Positions 1-6,443 of a stretch of DNA of 15,297 bases are shown here, piece after piece. The DNA is from an uncultured Clostridium sp. (GTDB lineage: Bacteria; Bacillota; Clostridia; Lachnospirales; Lachnospiraceae). The notes beneath the pieces are model-generated. The model saw nothing but the letters and a program-made list of their open reading frames with translations, did not search any database and was not told where the DNA came from. Position 1 is the first letter of the stretch. The number at the start of each line of letters is the position of its first letter. Position numbers and translations under genes: made by a program. The stretch lies in NCBI GenBank assembly GCA_900552885.1, contig USBM01000024.1, positions 1 through 15,297 on the forward strand. The letters run 5' to 3'.

Positions 1-9
1 AGTCTATTA

Positions 10-50
10 TAATATAAAACAATTGTAGAATCAAAATGTATTTACAATTA
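10..50 (-). terminator. Probable weak terminator of the que operon
   Basis: On the minus strand a 7-bp perfect stem (AATTGTA / TACAATT, plus-strand 43-49 and 21-27) closes a 15-nt loop and is followed by the T-rich run GTTTTATATT. It overlaps the queC stop codon, which is where the transcript should end. The stem is all A/T but for one G-C pair, so it would be a weak intrinsic terminator. The window ends too soon to see whether another gene follows. Confidence 0.45.
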
Positions 51-722
51 TTTCTTATAACGCTCTAAGAATTCCTCATATCCTTTTCTTCTAAGCTTGC
101 AGCTTGGACAATGTCCACAGCCGTCTCCCTTAATTCCATTGTAACAGGTAAGTGTCATATCATGAACCAATTCTAATCCATTCAGATCGTCTGCTAATTT
201 CCATGTATCCGCCTTGTCAATCCACATAAGCGGGGTCTCGATACAGAATGTATAATCCATCGCCAGGTTAAGCGTCGTATTCAACGACTTAATAAATACA
301 TCCCTGCAATCCGGGTATCCTGAGAAATCACTCTGTGAAACACCTGTGATCAGATCGGTAATTCCTCTCTGCTTTGCAAATACAGCAGCAAATGTTAAAA
401 ATAACATATTTCTTCCGTCTACAACGCTGTTTGGAGCCCCTTCTGCCGGTGCATTCTCATCTACTGTAATATCGGAACGGGTGAGAGAATTCGGTGCTAA
501 CTGGTTGAGAAGCTCCATATCCATCACATGCCATTCTACCCCTAACTTCTCTGTGATCTCTTTGGCACAATCTAACTCTGCTTTGTGTTTCTGTCCATAA
601 TCAAAGGAGACTGCAACCACTTCCTTGTATCGGTCTAACGCCCATAACAGACAGGTTGTACTATCCTGTCCACCACTAAATACGACTAATGCTGCATCCT
701 TATTTCTTGTATTCATATTCAT
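48..722 (-). CDS. queC: 7-cyano-7-deazaguanine synthase QueC
   Basis: QueC converts 7-carboxy-7-deazaguanine to preQ0 with ATP and ammonia, the last step of the GTP-to-preQ0 route, in the cytoplasm. The 224-aa protein has the N-terminal PP-loop SGGQDST (residues 16-22), which binds ATP in this adenine nucleotide alpha-hydrolase-like family. It ends with the zinc-binding cysteines C193, C202, C205 and C208 (motif GCGHCPSC). Length is normal for the family. The first ATG (722) is chosen because GGAGG lies 8 nt upstream; a second in-frame ATG two codons later is possible. It is the last gene of the queD-queE-folE-queC operon, 19 nt after folE, and should be under preQ1 riboswitch control. Family assignment is firm. 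Confidence 0.97.
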   Translation of the reverse strand: MNMNTRNKDAALVVFSGGQDSTTCLLWALDRYKEVVAVSFDYGQKHKAELDCAKEITEKLGVEWHVMDMELLNQLAPNSLTRSDITVDENAPAEGAPNSVVDGRNMLFLTFAAVFAKQRGITDLITGVSQSDFSGYPDCRDVFIKSLNTTLNLAMDYTFCIETPLMWIDKADTWKLADDLNGLELVHDMTLTCYNGIKGDGCGHCPSCKLRRKGYEEFLERYKK

Positions 723-741
723 CTTTCATTCCTCCATATCT

Positions 742-1320
742 TTACTTTAACATCAATAATAACTTATTCTGTAATGTCATATCTGTCTCAAATCGTCCAC
801 GGAACGTTGTCGTAACTGTCTTTGCGGACGGTTTCTTAATTCCCCGTGCTGTCATACAGCTATGATTGCCCTCAATATAAACCGCTACATCATCCGAACC
901 GGTTGCCTTGCTGATCACATCCGCAATATCCGTTCCGATCCGCTCCTGCAATTGCAGCCGTTTCGCCACCATATCTGCAATTCTTGCAATCTTACTGAGT
1001 CCGATCACCCGTTTGTCAGGAATATACGCCACCGTAACCTTCATGTCATACATCAGTGCCATATGATGTTCACAGTAACTGAATACCTCGATATCTTTTA
1101 CTACCACCATATCATTGCCGCCCTCTTCCGGAACCTCAAAGCTCTTTGCATACATCTTTGCGATCTCGTCATTGGTATAATTCATTCCTTCAAACACTTC
1201 TGCGTACATACGTGCCACGCGGTCCGGTGTTTCTTTCAATCCCTCTCTGTCAGGATCATCTCCTAACGCAACCAGAATTCCTCTGATGTGTTCTTTAATT
1301 GCTTCCTGGTCAATTGCCAT
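742..1320 (-). CDS. folE: GTP cyclohydrolase I (FolE)
   Basis: FolE opens the GTP imidazole ring and forms 7,8-dihydroneopterin triphosphate. This is the first step of both folate and queuosine synthesis, and the QueD substrate. In the 192-aa protein the active-site zinc ligands are visible as C83 and H86 (in SYCEHH) and C155 (in HSCMTARG). The conserved IGLSKIARI segment is at 106-114. The frame stays open upstream to 1362, but that would overlap queE; the ATG at 1320 has AAAGGAAGGG directly upstream and gives the family-typical N terminus, so it is preferred. It lies 14 nt after queE and 19 nt before queC. Its place behind a preQ1 riboswitch suggests this copy mainly serves queuosine; whether another folE serves folate cannot be seen here. 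Confidence 0.96.
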   Translation of the reverse strand: MAIDQEAIKEHIRGILVALGDDPDREGLKETPDRVARMYAEVFEGMNYTNDEIAKMYAKSFEVPEEGGNDMVVVKDIEVFSYCEHHMALMYDMKVTVAYIPDKRVIGLSKIARIADMVAKRLQLQERIGTDIADVISKATGSDDVAVYIEGNHSCMTARGIKKPSAKTVTTTFRGRFETDMTLQNKLLLMLK

Positions 1321-1334
1321 AATACCCTTCCTTT

Positions 1335-2012
1335 CTATACACCCCGTTTGTCCGGGTCCCATATGAATTTGTGTAACTGCAATTGCACATTTACTCCATT
1401 CATCTTGTGTTCCACTACATAATCCACAATCTCTGCCGGTTCAATCTTACCAAAGCATGGGCTTAAGTATATTCCACATCCTTTTGCCACAAGCTCATAC
1501 TGTTCTATGATCTGTCTTGCTTTATCCAGATCTCGTCTGCTTCCCACTACAAACTTCGCAGTATCAACCGATCGCATATTCTCATAATTGGATAAACACA
1601 TCTTATCTTCCATACCACTTACTGCTGTCTTATAGTCCAGTGTAAATGTAACATTATCTGTTGTATCCTGACTGCTATACGGCGTGATATCCACGCTGCC
1701 ATTTGTCTCTATCTCAACCCTGATCTCCCTGTATTTACGCAATTGCTCTAATAACTCTTGGATTCCCTTTTGCAATAATGGTTCTCCGCCGGTCAGTGTA
1801 ATATTGTGCACACCGGATTTCCTGATCTCATCCACTAATTCTTCTGTTGTATATACCCTGTATGCGACATCCGGTTCATTTGCCCACTTTGTATCGCAAT
1901 ACTCACATTGCAGATTGCATCCTGCAAACCGAATGAACAATGCCAACTGCCCGGCCAGCCGGCCTTCGCCATTAATACTTACAAACTGTTCCACCACACG
2001 AAATTGTGCCAT
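1335..2012 (-). CDS. queE: 7-carboxy-7-deazaguanine synthase QueE (radical SAM)
   Basis: QueE rearranges 6-carboxy-5,6,7,8-tetrahydropterin to 7-carboxy-7-deazaguanine using S-adenosylmethionine, a [4Fe-4S] cluster and magnesium. The 225-aa protein has the radical-SAM CxxxCxxC motif at C32, C36 and C39. It also has the SINGEGRLAG segment near residue 12, the TGGEPLL SAM-binding motif near residue 74, and the C-terminal LQLHKFIWDP signature typical of QueE. The ATG at 2012 is preceded by a purine-rich AAGGAAGAGG site. It is the second gene of the operon, 17 nt after queD. Expression should follow the upstream riboswitch. The family call is firm. Confidence 0.96.
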   Translation of the reverse strand: MAQFRVVEQFVSINGEGRLAGQLALFIRFAGCNLQCEYCDTKWANEPDVAYRVYTTEELVDEIRKSGVHNITLTGGEPLLQKGIQELLEQLRKYREIRVEIETNGSVDITPYSSQDTTDNVTFTLDYKTAVSGMEDKMCLSNYENMRSVDTAKFVVGSRRDLDKARQIIEQYELVAKGCGIYLSPCFGKIEPAEIVDYVVEHKMNGVNVQLQLHKFIWDPDKRGV

Positions 2013-2029
2013 AATTACCTCTTCCTTTC

Positions 2030-2449
2030 CTACCGGCTATACCCTGCACAATTATTCGGTGTCTCATACACCTTAACAAGCACCACCTGATATTCCATAT
2101 CCTCTAATTCATCATAAAAATATTCTGCCAGATTCTCCGCAGTTGGGCGAAATGGCATTTCCACAATGCGAAACTCTTCCTCTAACAATGCTTCCTTCGT
2201 CGTTTCTTTCAGGCTTCCCTCTTCTATGATCAGACAGTGATCAAGATCATCTGCTAACCGCTTCAAATCGTCTTTCAATGTGCGGAAATCCACAACCATT
2301 CCACGGATCTGCCCATCTTCTACCAATTTCTCCGCTGCAACGGTTACCTCTATATTCCAACGATGTCCGTGAATGTTACTGCATTTTCCCTCATAGCCCT
2401 TCAAAAAATGAGCACTGTCAAAGCTTGCATTGGTCTGTAATGTATACAT
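2030..2449 (-). CDS. queD: 6-carboxy-5,6,7,8-tetrahydropterin synthase QueD
   Basis: QueD converts dihydroneopterin triphosphate, the FolE product, to 6-carboxytetrahydropterin. The 139-aa protein belongs to the PTPS/QueD fold. Zinc ligands are H14 (in SFDSAHFL) and H27/H29 (in NIHGHRW). The catalytic cysteine is C23 (CxxxHGH spacing), the D70-H71 pair follows, and the substrate-anchoring glutamate is E129 near the C terminus. The PTAENLAEY segment is at 102-110. The ATG at 2449 follows GAAAGGAAATAGGAAATT, giving a purine-rich binding site. As the first gene of the operon it lies directly behind the preQ1-I riboswitch, the terminator and one further leader hairpin. Its role in queuosine rather than biopterin synthesis follows from the cysteine and the context. 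Confidence 0.95.
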   Translation of the reverse strand: MYTLQTNASFDSAHFLKGYEGKCSNIHGHRWNIEVTVAAEKLVEDGQIRGMVVDFRTLKDDLKRLADDLDHCLIIEEGSLKETTKEALLEEEFRIVEMPFRPTAENLAEYFYDELEDMEYQVVLVKVYETPNNCAGYSR

Positions 2450-2472
2450 AATTTCCTATTTCCTTTCTACTC

Positions 2473-2503
2473 CCGCTTGTATGCCTATTCGCATGCTTTG
2501 CGG
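2473..2503 (-). other. Second hairpin in the queD leader
   Basis: On the minus strand an outer CCGC/GCGG stem encloses an A-rich internal loop and an inner stem built from GCATGC and GCATAC, with one C-A mismatch and a 6-nt loop. It lies between the riboswitch terminator and the queD ribosome binding site. Its 3' edge overlaps a GGGAG sequence about 23 nt before the ATG. No function is known; it could stabilise the read-through mRNA or be incidental. Confidence 0.3.
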
Positions 2504-2510
2504 ATTATAA

Positions 2511-2555
2511 CAATATAAAAGGACACCCCTACCCGGTACTGAGTATAAGTGTCCT
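2511..2555 (-). terminator. preQ1 riboswitch expression-platform terminator
   Basis: On the minus strand AGGACAC and GTGTCCT form a perfect 7-bp stem. It continues as TTATACTC against GGGTAGGG (with G-T pairs and one mismatch) around the loop AGTACC, and is followed by TTTTATATTG. This is an intrinsic terminator about 35 nt after the preQ1 aptamer and before queD, the usual layout for transcriptional riboswitch control. The aptamer segment CAUCCU can pair with GGGGUG in the 3' arm, a possible antiterminator; that pairing is inference. It is also the first strong terminator downstream of thrC. Confidence 0.8.
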
Positions 2556-2587
2556 GATTCATATCTCATGTCATCTTATCCATTCAG

Positions 2588-2632
2588 CCCTAGTTTTGTT
2601 TATAGACAGGATGGTACCAATGAACTGTCTGT
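2588..2632 (-). promoter_or_regulatory. preQ1-I riboswitch aptamer
   Basis: On the minus strand AGACAG and CTGTCT form the P1 stem around a 15-nt loop starting TTCA and ending ACCATC. The A-rich tail TATAAACAAAACTAGGG follows. Loop bases UUGGU can pair with tail ACUAG, with wobbles, as the H-type pseudoknot P2. Stem size, the UUC loop start, the ACC before P1' and the A-rich tail ending in ACUAG match the class I preQ1 aptamer. A terminator and queD, queE, folE and queC lie directly downstream, which supports the call. Binding of preQ1 should favour termination. Confidence 0.9.
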
Positions 2633-2641
2633 TATCATATA

Positions 2642-2668
2642 ATTATAAATCTAATATCTTACGTACAA
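2642..2668 (-). promoter_or_regulatory. Possible sigma-A promoter for the que operon
   Basis: On the minus strand a perfect TATAAT (plus 2642-2647) overlaps the thrC stop codon. Its predicted start would lie just upstream of the riboswitch P1 stem. The best -35 is TTGTAC (2663-2668) with a short 15-nt spacer, so the -35 is weak. The alternative is that the operon is transcribed by read-through from thrC. Confidence 0.4.
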
Positions 2669-4130
2669 CCTGCTCCATCTCGCTCTTATCACATACGGTA
2701 TCGTGTATTACTGCTGCACTTCGGATATCCTCAATCGCCTGTGGAATTGCTACTCCTGAGATCTTGTTAAGCTCATCCACTAATTCAAAGTCAGACTGTG
2801 TGGCGTATTTCTCATCAATAGCCTCCATAACACTTCTCGTAAACTTATACGGGCTTGCAGTAGATGCGATCACGGTAGGTGTTGTATCCTTTGTTTCCGT
2901 CACATACTTATCATATACAGTTGCTGCAACTGCGGTATGAGTATCCATAATATAATCATCTGACTCATAGACCTTTTTAATCGTCTTCGCAGTCTCTTCT
3001 TCACTTGCATAATTACCATAGAACTCAGCAAGCTTTGCCTTCATCTCTGGTGTAATCTCATATCTTCCTTCTGTATTAAGTGCATTCATCAATTCCGCAT
3101 CTTTTTTTGCATCATCCCCTGCAATATGATAGATCAGACGCTCTAAATTGCTGGAGATCAGAATATCCATAGATGGTGAAGTCGTAAGAATAAACTCACG
3201 ATTCTTATCATACACACCTGTCTCAAAGAAATCATATAATACTTTATTCTCATTCGAAGCACAGATAAATTTGGCAATTGGAAGTCCCATCTCTTTTGCA
3301 TAGTAAGCAGCAAGAATGTTACCAAAGTTACCAGTCGGTACAACGACATTAATCTTGTCCCCTGCCTTGATCTCGCCATTTGCAACTAAACGGGTATACG
3401 CATATACATAATATACCATTTGAGGAACCAGACGGCCGATATTGATGGAATTTGCAGAAGAGAACTGATAGCCCTTTGCATCCATTGCCTTGGCAAGTTC
3501 TTTATCATTAAACATATTCTTAACACCAGTCTGTGCATCATCAAAATTACCGATAATGCCAACAACTGATGTATTATCTCCCTTTTGAGTTACCATCTGC
3601 TTTTCCTGGATCGGACTTACACCGTTCTTTGGATAAAATACTATGATCTTCGTACCTGGTACATCCGCGAAACCAGCCAGTGCAGCCTTACCTGTATCAC
3701 CGGATGTTGCGGTCAGAATTACAATCTCATTCTGAATCCGGTTCTTCTTAGCCGAAGTCACTAATAAATATGGCAGAATAGAAAGAGCCATATCCTTAAA
3801 TGCAATCGTTGAACCATGGAATAACTCCAAATAGTGTGCACCTGCTTTGTTGACCAATGGTGCGATCACCGGTGTATCAAACTTCTTATCATATGCACTG
3901 TTAATACAATACTTCAATTCCTCTTCCGTAAAATCACTAAGCATTCTGCTCATTACTTCATATGCAACTTCCTGATAACTCATCTTTGCCAGATCATTCA
4001 GATCCACATCCAATGCAGGGATTGCATCCGGAACAAACAAGCCACCATTCTCTGCTAAACCTTTCAGAATTGCCTGGGATGCGGTTGCTGTTTCATTACT
4101 GTTTCTTGTACTTTTGTAAGTTACTGCCAT
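2643..4130 (-). CDS. thrC: Threonine synthase
   Basis: Threonine synthase makes L-threonine and phosphate from O-phospho-L-homoserine with pyridoxal phosphate, the last step of threonine synthesis. The 495-aa protein starts with the family N-terminal segment (STRN..., then GLAENGGLFVP near 24-34). It carries the PLP-binding lysine K112 in AFKDMAL and the SGDTGKAA loop at 143-150. NSINIGRL and the glycine-rich VPTGNFGNILAAY that cradle the cofactor phosphate come later. The length fits the longer fold-type II ThrC seen in Clostridia and proteobacteria. The ATG at 4130 is preceded by AAGAGGA at about 8 nt. It lies 63 nt after the 3D-domain gene and 13 nt before the preQ1 riboswitch, with no terminator of its own. 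No T-box leader is seen upstream. Confidence 0.96.
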   Translation of the reverse strand: MAVTYKSTRNSNETATASQAILKGLAENGGLFVPDAIPALDVDLNDLAKMSYQEVAYEVMSRMLSDFTEEELKYCINSAYDKKFDTPVIAPLVNKAGAHYLELFHGSTIAFKDMALSILPYLLVTSAKKNRIQNEIVILTATSGDTGKAALAGFADVPGTKIIVFYPKNGVSPIQEKQMVTQKGDNTSVVGIIGNFDDAQTGVKNMFNDKELAKAMDAKGYQFSSANSINIGRLVPQMVYYVYAYTRLVANGEIKAGDKINVVVPTGNFGNILAAYYAKEMGLPIAKFICASNENKVLYDFFETGVYDKNREFILTTSPSMDILISSNLERLIYHIAGDDAKKDAELMNALNTEGRYEITPEMKAKLAEFYGNYASEEETAKTIKKVYESDDYIMDTHTAVAATVYDKYVTETKDTTPTVIASTASPYKFTRSVMEAIDEKYATQSDFELVDELNKISGVAIPQAIEDIRSAAVIHDTVCDKSEMEQVVRKILDL

Positions 4131-4193
4131 TCTTTTATCCTCTTTTCACATATATTTCATTGACCCTATTCTAGCCCGGGTTCCAATAATCCA

Positions 4194-5075
4194 CTACTCT
4201 GCTAAATATACTTCCATTGTACGTCTTCCCCAACGAACTGCCTCTTTATGTGTCATAAAAAACATATCAATACGATTACCCTTGATCGCACCGCCTCTGT
4301 CTTCCGCCACATAGACTTGTCCATTGATCACAACTTTTGTTCCAAACGGTATTACACTTGTATCCACCGCTATTGTATGATTCGATGTCGGTACTGTACC
4401 ACTTGCTGTACGATTCCTTCCTGAATACACACCGCAACAGATTCGACAGGTACAATATGCCGTTATTACAAACTTGCCAAGTTTCTCTCCATGATCCGAT
4501 GCATATACGGGCTCTCCGACCTGTCCTCCCCGCGATGCAGTTGCTCCGGTTCCGGTATCACTGCTGTCTCCGGTATCAATTGCAACACGACCGGAGCCAC
4601 CACCACTACCACCATTCTCAATCTGCAATGCGATCTGACGCATCTTTTCTCTCTTTGCCTGTTCTGCCATCTGTTTGGCAAGAAGTGCCTTACGCTCCGC
4701 CTCTTCTTTCTCAGCTTTCGCTTTCTCATATGCCAGACGGTCTGCTGTTTTCTCACTCATAGCTGTCAAATCGTTCACAGCACGAATCTGTTCTAACTGC
4801 TCCGTATCATAGTACTCATCTAATGTATTCATCCGGGCAAGCTGCAGATCATCCATGTATCCGTATTTCATAGTATCATAGCTTACTTTCTGTACTTTGT
4901 GTAACGCAGGTACTGCATAATTCTCATTCGCTGCTGCGACCGAAACACTACTCAGCTTTCCCGGCAATTCTCCTGCGGTCACCACTACGCGATACCCAAA
5001 CACCACGATCAGCAAAGCAAAGAATGTTAACAAAAGAATTCCTATTATTGTCTTAACTTGTATTCGCTTCTTCAT
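4194..5075 (-). CDS. Membrane-anchored 3D-domain protein, probable peptidoglycan-active enzyme
   Basis: This 293-aa protein has a cytoplasmic KKR start, one membrane segment (about 9-29), an extracellular region with a charged coiled coil (about 92-152), and a Gly/Ser/Thr-rich linker (154-195). It ends in a 3D domain (about 201-293). The three aspartates that name the domain are D238 (AVDTS), D259 (AEDRGG) and D270 (RIDMF). The cysteine cluster CTCRICC (208-214) is common in clostridial 3D proteins. 3D domains resemble the double-psi barrel of MltA-type lytic transglycosylases and occur in YabE/Rpf-like wall proteins, so wall cleavage or remodelling is likely but unproven. The frame is open upstream to 5396, but the ATG at 5075 follows GAAGAAGG and lies downstream of an excellent promoter, so it is the real start. 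Confidence 0.88.
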   Translation of the reverse strand: MKKRIQVKTIIGILLLTFFALLIVVFGYRVVVTAGELPGKLSSVSVAAANENYAVPALHKVQKVSYDTMKYGYMDDLQLARMNTLDEYYDTEQLEQIRAVNDLTAMSEKTADRLAYEKAKAEKEEAERKALLAKQMAEQAKREKMRQIALQIENGGSGGGSGRVAIDTGDSSDTGTGATASRGGQVGEPVYASDHGEKLGKFVITAYCTCRICCGVYSGRNRTASGTVPTSNHTIAVDTSVIPFGTKVVINGQVYVAEDRGGAIKGNRIDMFFMTHKEAVRWGRRTMEVYLAE

Positions 5076-5117
5076 CCCCAAATCGCCTTCTTCATCATAT
5101 ACGACATATGTATTTAG

Positions 5118-5146
5118 ATTATATGGTCTCTTCGATAAAAGGTCAA
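5118..5146 (-). promoter_or_regulatory. Sigma-A promoter of the 3D-domain gene
   Basis: On the minus strand TTGACC (plus 5141-5146) and a perfect TATAAT (plus 5118-5123) are separated by 17 nt. The predicted start near 5111 gives a leader of about 36 nt. No terminator separates this gene from thrC, so the promoter may also serve thrC. Confidence 0.8.
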
Positions 5147-5173
5147 GTATTTTCGCTTGTCGGAATAAGAAAC

Positions 5174-5201
5174 TTGAATTTTTCATCGTCTCACGTATAA
5201 T
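5174..5201 (+). promoter_or_regulatory. Sigma-A promoter of the AP2-like gene
   Basis: TTGAAT (5174-5179) and a perfect TATAAT (5196-5201) are separated by 16 nt. The predicted start is near 5208, about 30 nt before the ATG at 5238. The ribosome binding site AAAGGAG (5221-5227) lies in this short leader. The promoter is back to back with that of the 3D-domain gene. Confidence 0.75.
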
Positions 5202-5237
5202 AAAAATTATCCAAAAGCAGAAAGGAGTCATATTTGT

Positions 5238-6056
5238 ATGCATGGATATCCCGGCGTATCGTGCGCTACCAAAAAGAATGGTGATGTCTATTACCGCAGT
5301 TCCATCACTGTACATGGCAAACATATCAGTCTCGGAAGTTTCTCTTCCAAGGTTCAGGCCTCTGCCGCTTATCAGGAGGCATGTGCAATCCTTCATCAGA
5401 ACAAGGGAACGATTACATCCTATCCGAATGATTGTGCCTTAGACTTTAACAAATACGTTAGTATACTTAATCTGCGGGACAGTGGACTTGACTCCAAAAC
5501 TCCCACCTACCTGCACAAGTCTTATTTCTACTATTATATAACGCCGGAACGATACTTTATCTTTGACCGGGAAGATCTGTTCTTCTATGCCTCACACACC
5601 ATTCAATTTCGCGGCGGCTATTATTTTGTATGTGATTACGGAAGTCAGTATAACATTCTGTCCCGCTACGGTATACACAACTATGCCCGGAAGGGAACAG
5701 ACTATATTTTCGCAAACGGAAATGAATTTGATTTTCGTTACGAAAACATTCAGGTAATCAACGACTACATGGGTGTTCGTAAGTTAGAAAATGTGACTCC
5801 TGCCATGTACGAAGCTGTAATCCATATTCAGGGAAATTATATTATCGGCCGGTATCCTGATGCAGCTACTGCTGCCATTGCCTATAACAAAGCTGCTGAT
5901 CATCTGCACGCAAAGGGAATTGGCCGCAATTATGTCCGAAACTATATTTATTCCTATTCAGCCAGACAATACAAGGCTGTCTACGAACAGATACACATTT
6001 CCAATAAGATCCTTAATTATCCGGCATCTCCTTCCGAAAAAGGGATTGAAGAATGA
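5238..6056 (+). CDS. AP2-like / degenerate HNH-like / AP2-like putative DNA-binding protein
   Basis: A 272-aa protein with two copies of an AP2-like fold signature. Copy 1 (about 5-53) runs GVSCA..., YYRSSITV, ISLGSFSS and ASAAYQEA. Copy 2 (about 179-224) runs GVRKLE..., YEAVIHI, IIGRYPDA and AAIAYNKAA. Both show the AP2 pattern of three strands ending LG-F or IG-Y, then an alanine-rich helix. Between them, residues about 125-175 resemble the HNH_3 core of phage homing endonucleases: GTDY, ANGNEFDFRYENIQVIN against the usual DHxDGNxxDNRxxNL. Y156 stands where the first HNH histidine is expected, so cleavage is probably lost. AP2 domains bind DNA, so a domesticated regulator is a reasonable inference. 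ATG 5238 follows AAAGGAG by 10 nt. It is divergent from the 3D-domain gene and directly upstream of rnpB. Target and function are unknown. Confidence 0.75.
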   Translation: MHGYPGVSCATKKNGDVYYRSSITVHGKHISLGSFSSKVQASAAYQEACAILHQNKGTITSYPNDCALDFNKYVSILNLRDSGLDSKTPTYLHKSYFYYYITPERYFIFDREDLFFYASHTIQFRGGYYFVCDYGSQYNILSRYGIHNYARKGTDYIFANGNEFDFRYENIQVINDYMGVRKLENVTPAMYEAVIHIQGNYIIGRYPDAATAAIAYNKAADHLHAKGIGRNYVRNYIYSYSARQYKAVYEQIHISNKILNYPASPSEKGIEE

Positions 6057-6074
6057 CAGATAGTGTGCTACAAT
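6046..6074 (+). promoter_or_regulatory. rnpB promoter with extended -10
   Basis: TTGAAG (6046-6051) and TACAAT (6069-6074) are separated by 17 nt, and TGC precedes the -10 hexamer as an extended -10. The predicted start at about 6081 matches the 5' end of the RNase P RNA P1 helix. The -35 lies in the last codons of the AP2-like gene and the spacer spans its TGA stop. Confidence 0.8.
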
Positions 6075-6081
6075 CAAGTCC

Positions 6082-6422
6082 GACTTGGACAAATGATCGC
6101 GGCTGCAGAGACGAAAGGCTGCAGGTGAGGAAAGTCCGGGCTTCATAGGGCAGGGTGCCGGATAACGTCCGGTGGAGGCGACTCCCAGGCTAGTGCAACA
6201 GAAATATACCGCCAGGCAACTGGTAAGGGTGGAAAGGCGAGGTAAGAGCTCACCGCTGCCTTGGTAACAAGACAGGCTCTGTAAACCCCACTCGAAGCAA
6301 GACCGAACAGAAAACAATGTGGCGGCCCGTCACGTTTTCGGGTAGGTTGCTTGAACCTGTTGGTAACAACAGGTCTAGATAGATGATCATTCAACGACAT
6401 AACCCGGCTTATCGGCCAAGTC
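6082..6422 (+). ncRNA. rnpB: RNase P RNA, type A
   Basis: This is the catalytic RNA of RNase P, which removes 5' leaders from precursor tRNAs. Hallmarks in order: GAGGAAAGTCCGGGCTTCAT (conserved region I) near 6127, the CATAGGGCAGGGTGCC segment, GGTAAGAGCTCACCG near 6241, TTGGTAACAAGACAGG, TGTAAACCCCACTCGAAGCA (the P15/L15 region), GGGTAGGTTGCTTGAACCTG, TAGATAGATGATCAT and AACCCGGCTTATCGGCC near the 3' end. The P1 helix pairs GACTTGG (6082-6088) with CCAAGTC (6416-6422) and sets both ends at about 341 nt. Architecture is type A rather than the Bacillus type B, as expected in Clostridia. Its promoter is immediately upstream. The tRNA-CCA-binding GGU of L15 reads UGU here. Confidence 0.97.
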
Positions 6423-6443
6423 ATTTTCTTGCAAATAATTAAC

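Noticed and set aside
1321..1362. Upstream start for folE
   Set aside because: It would overlap the queE end and adds residues not typical of FolE; the ATG at 1320 has the ribosome site.
4131..4193. T-box or other leader regulator before thrC
   Set aside because: The 63-nt gap is too short for a T-box and shows only a weak ACCC/GGGT pairing.
5076..5396. N-terminal extension of the 3D-domain gene by 107 codons
   Set aside because: It would cover the divergent promoters and overlap the AP2-like gene; the start at 5075 has a ribosome site, a promoter and a proper membrane anchor.
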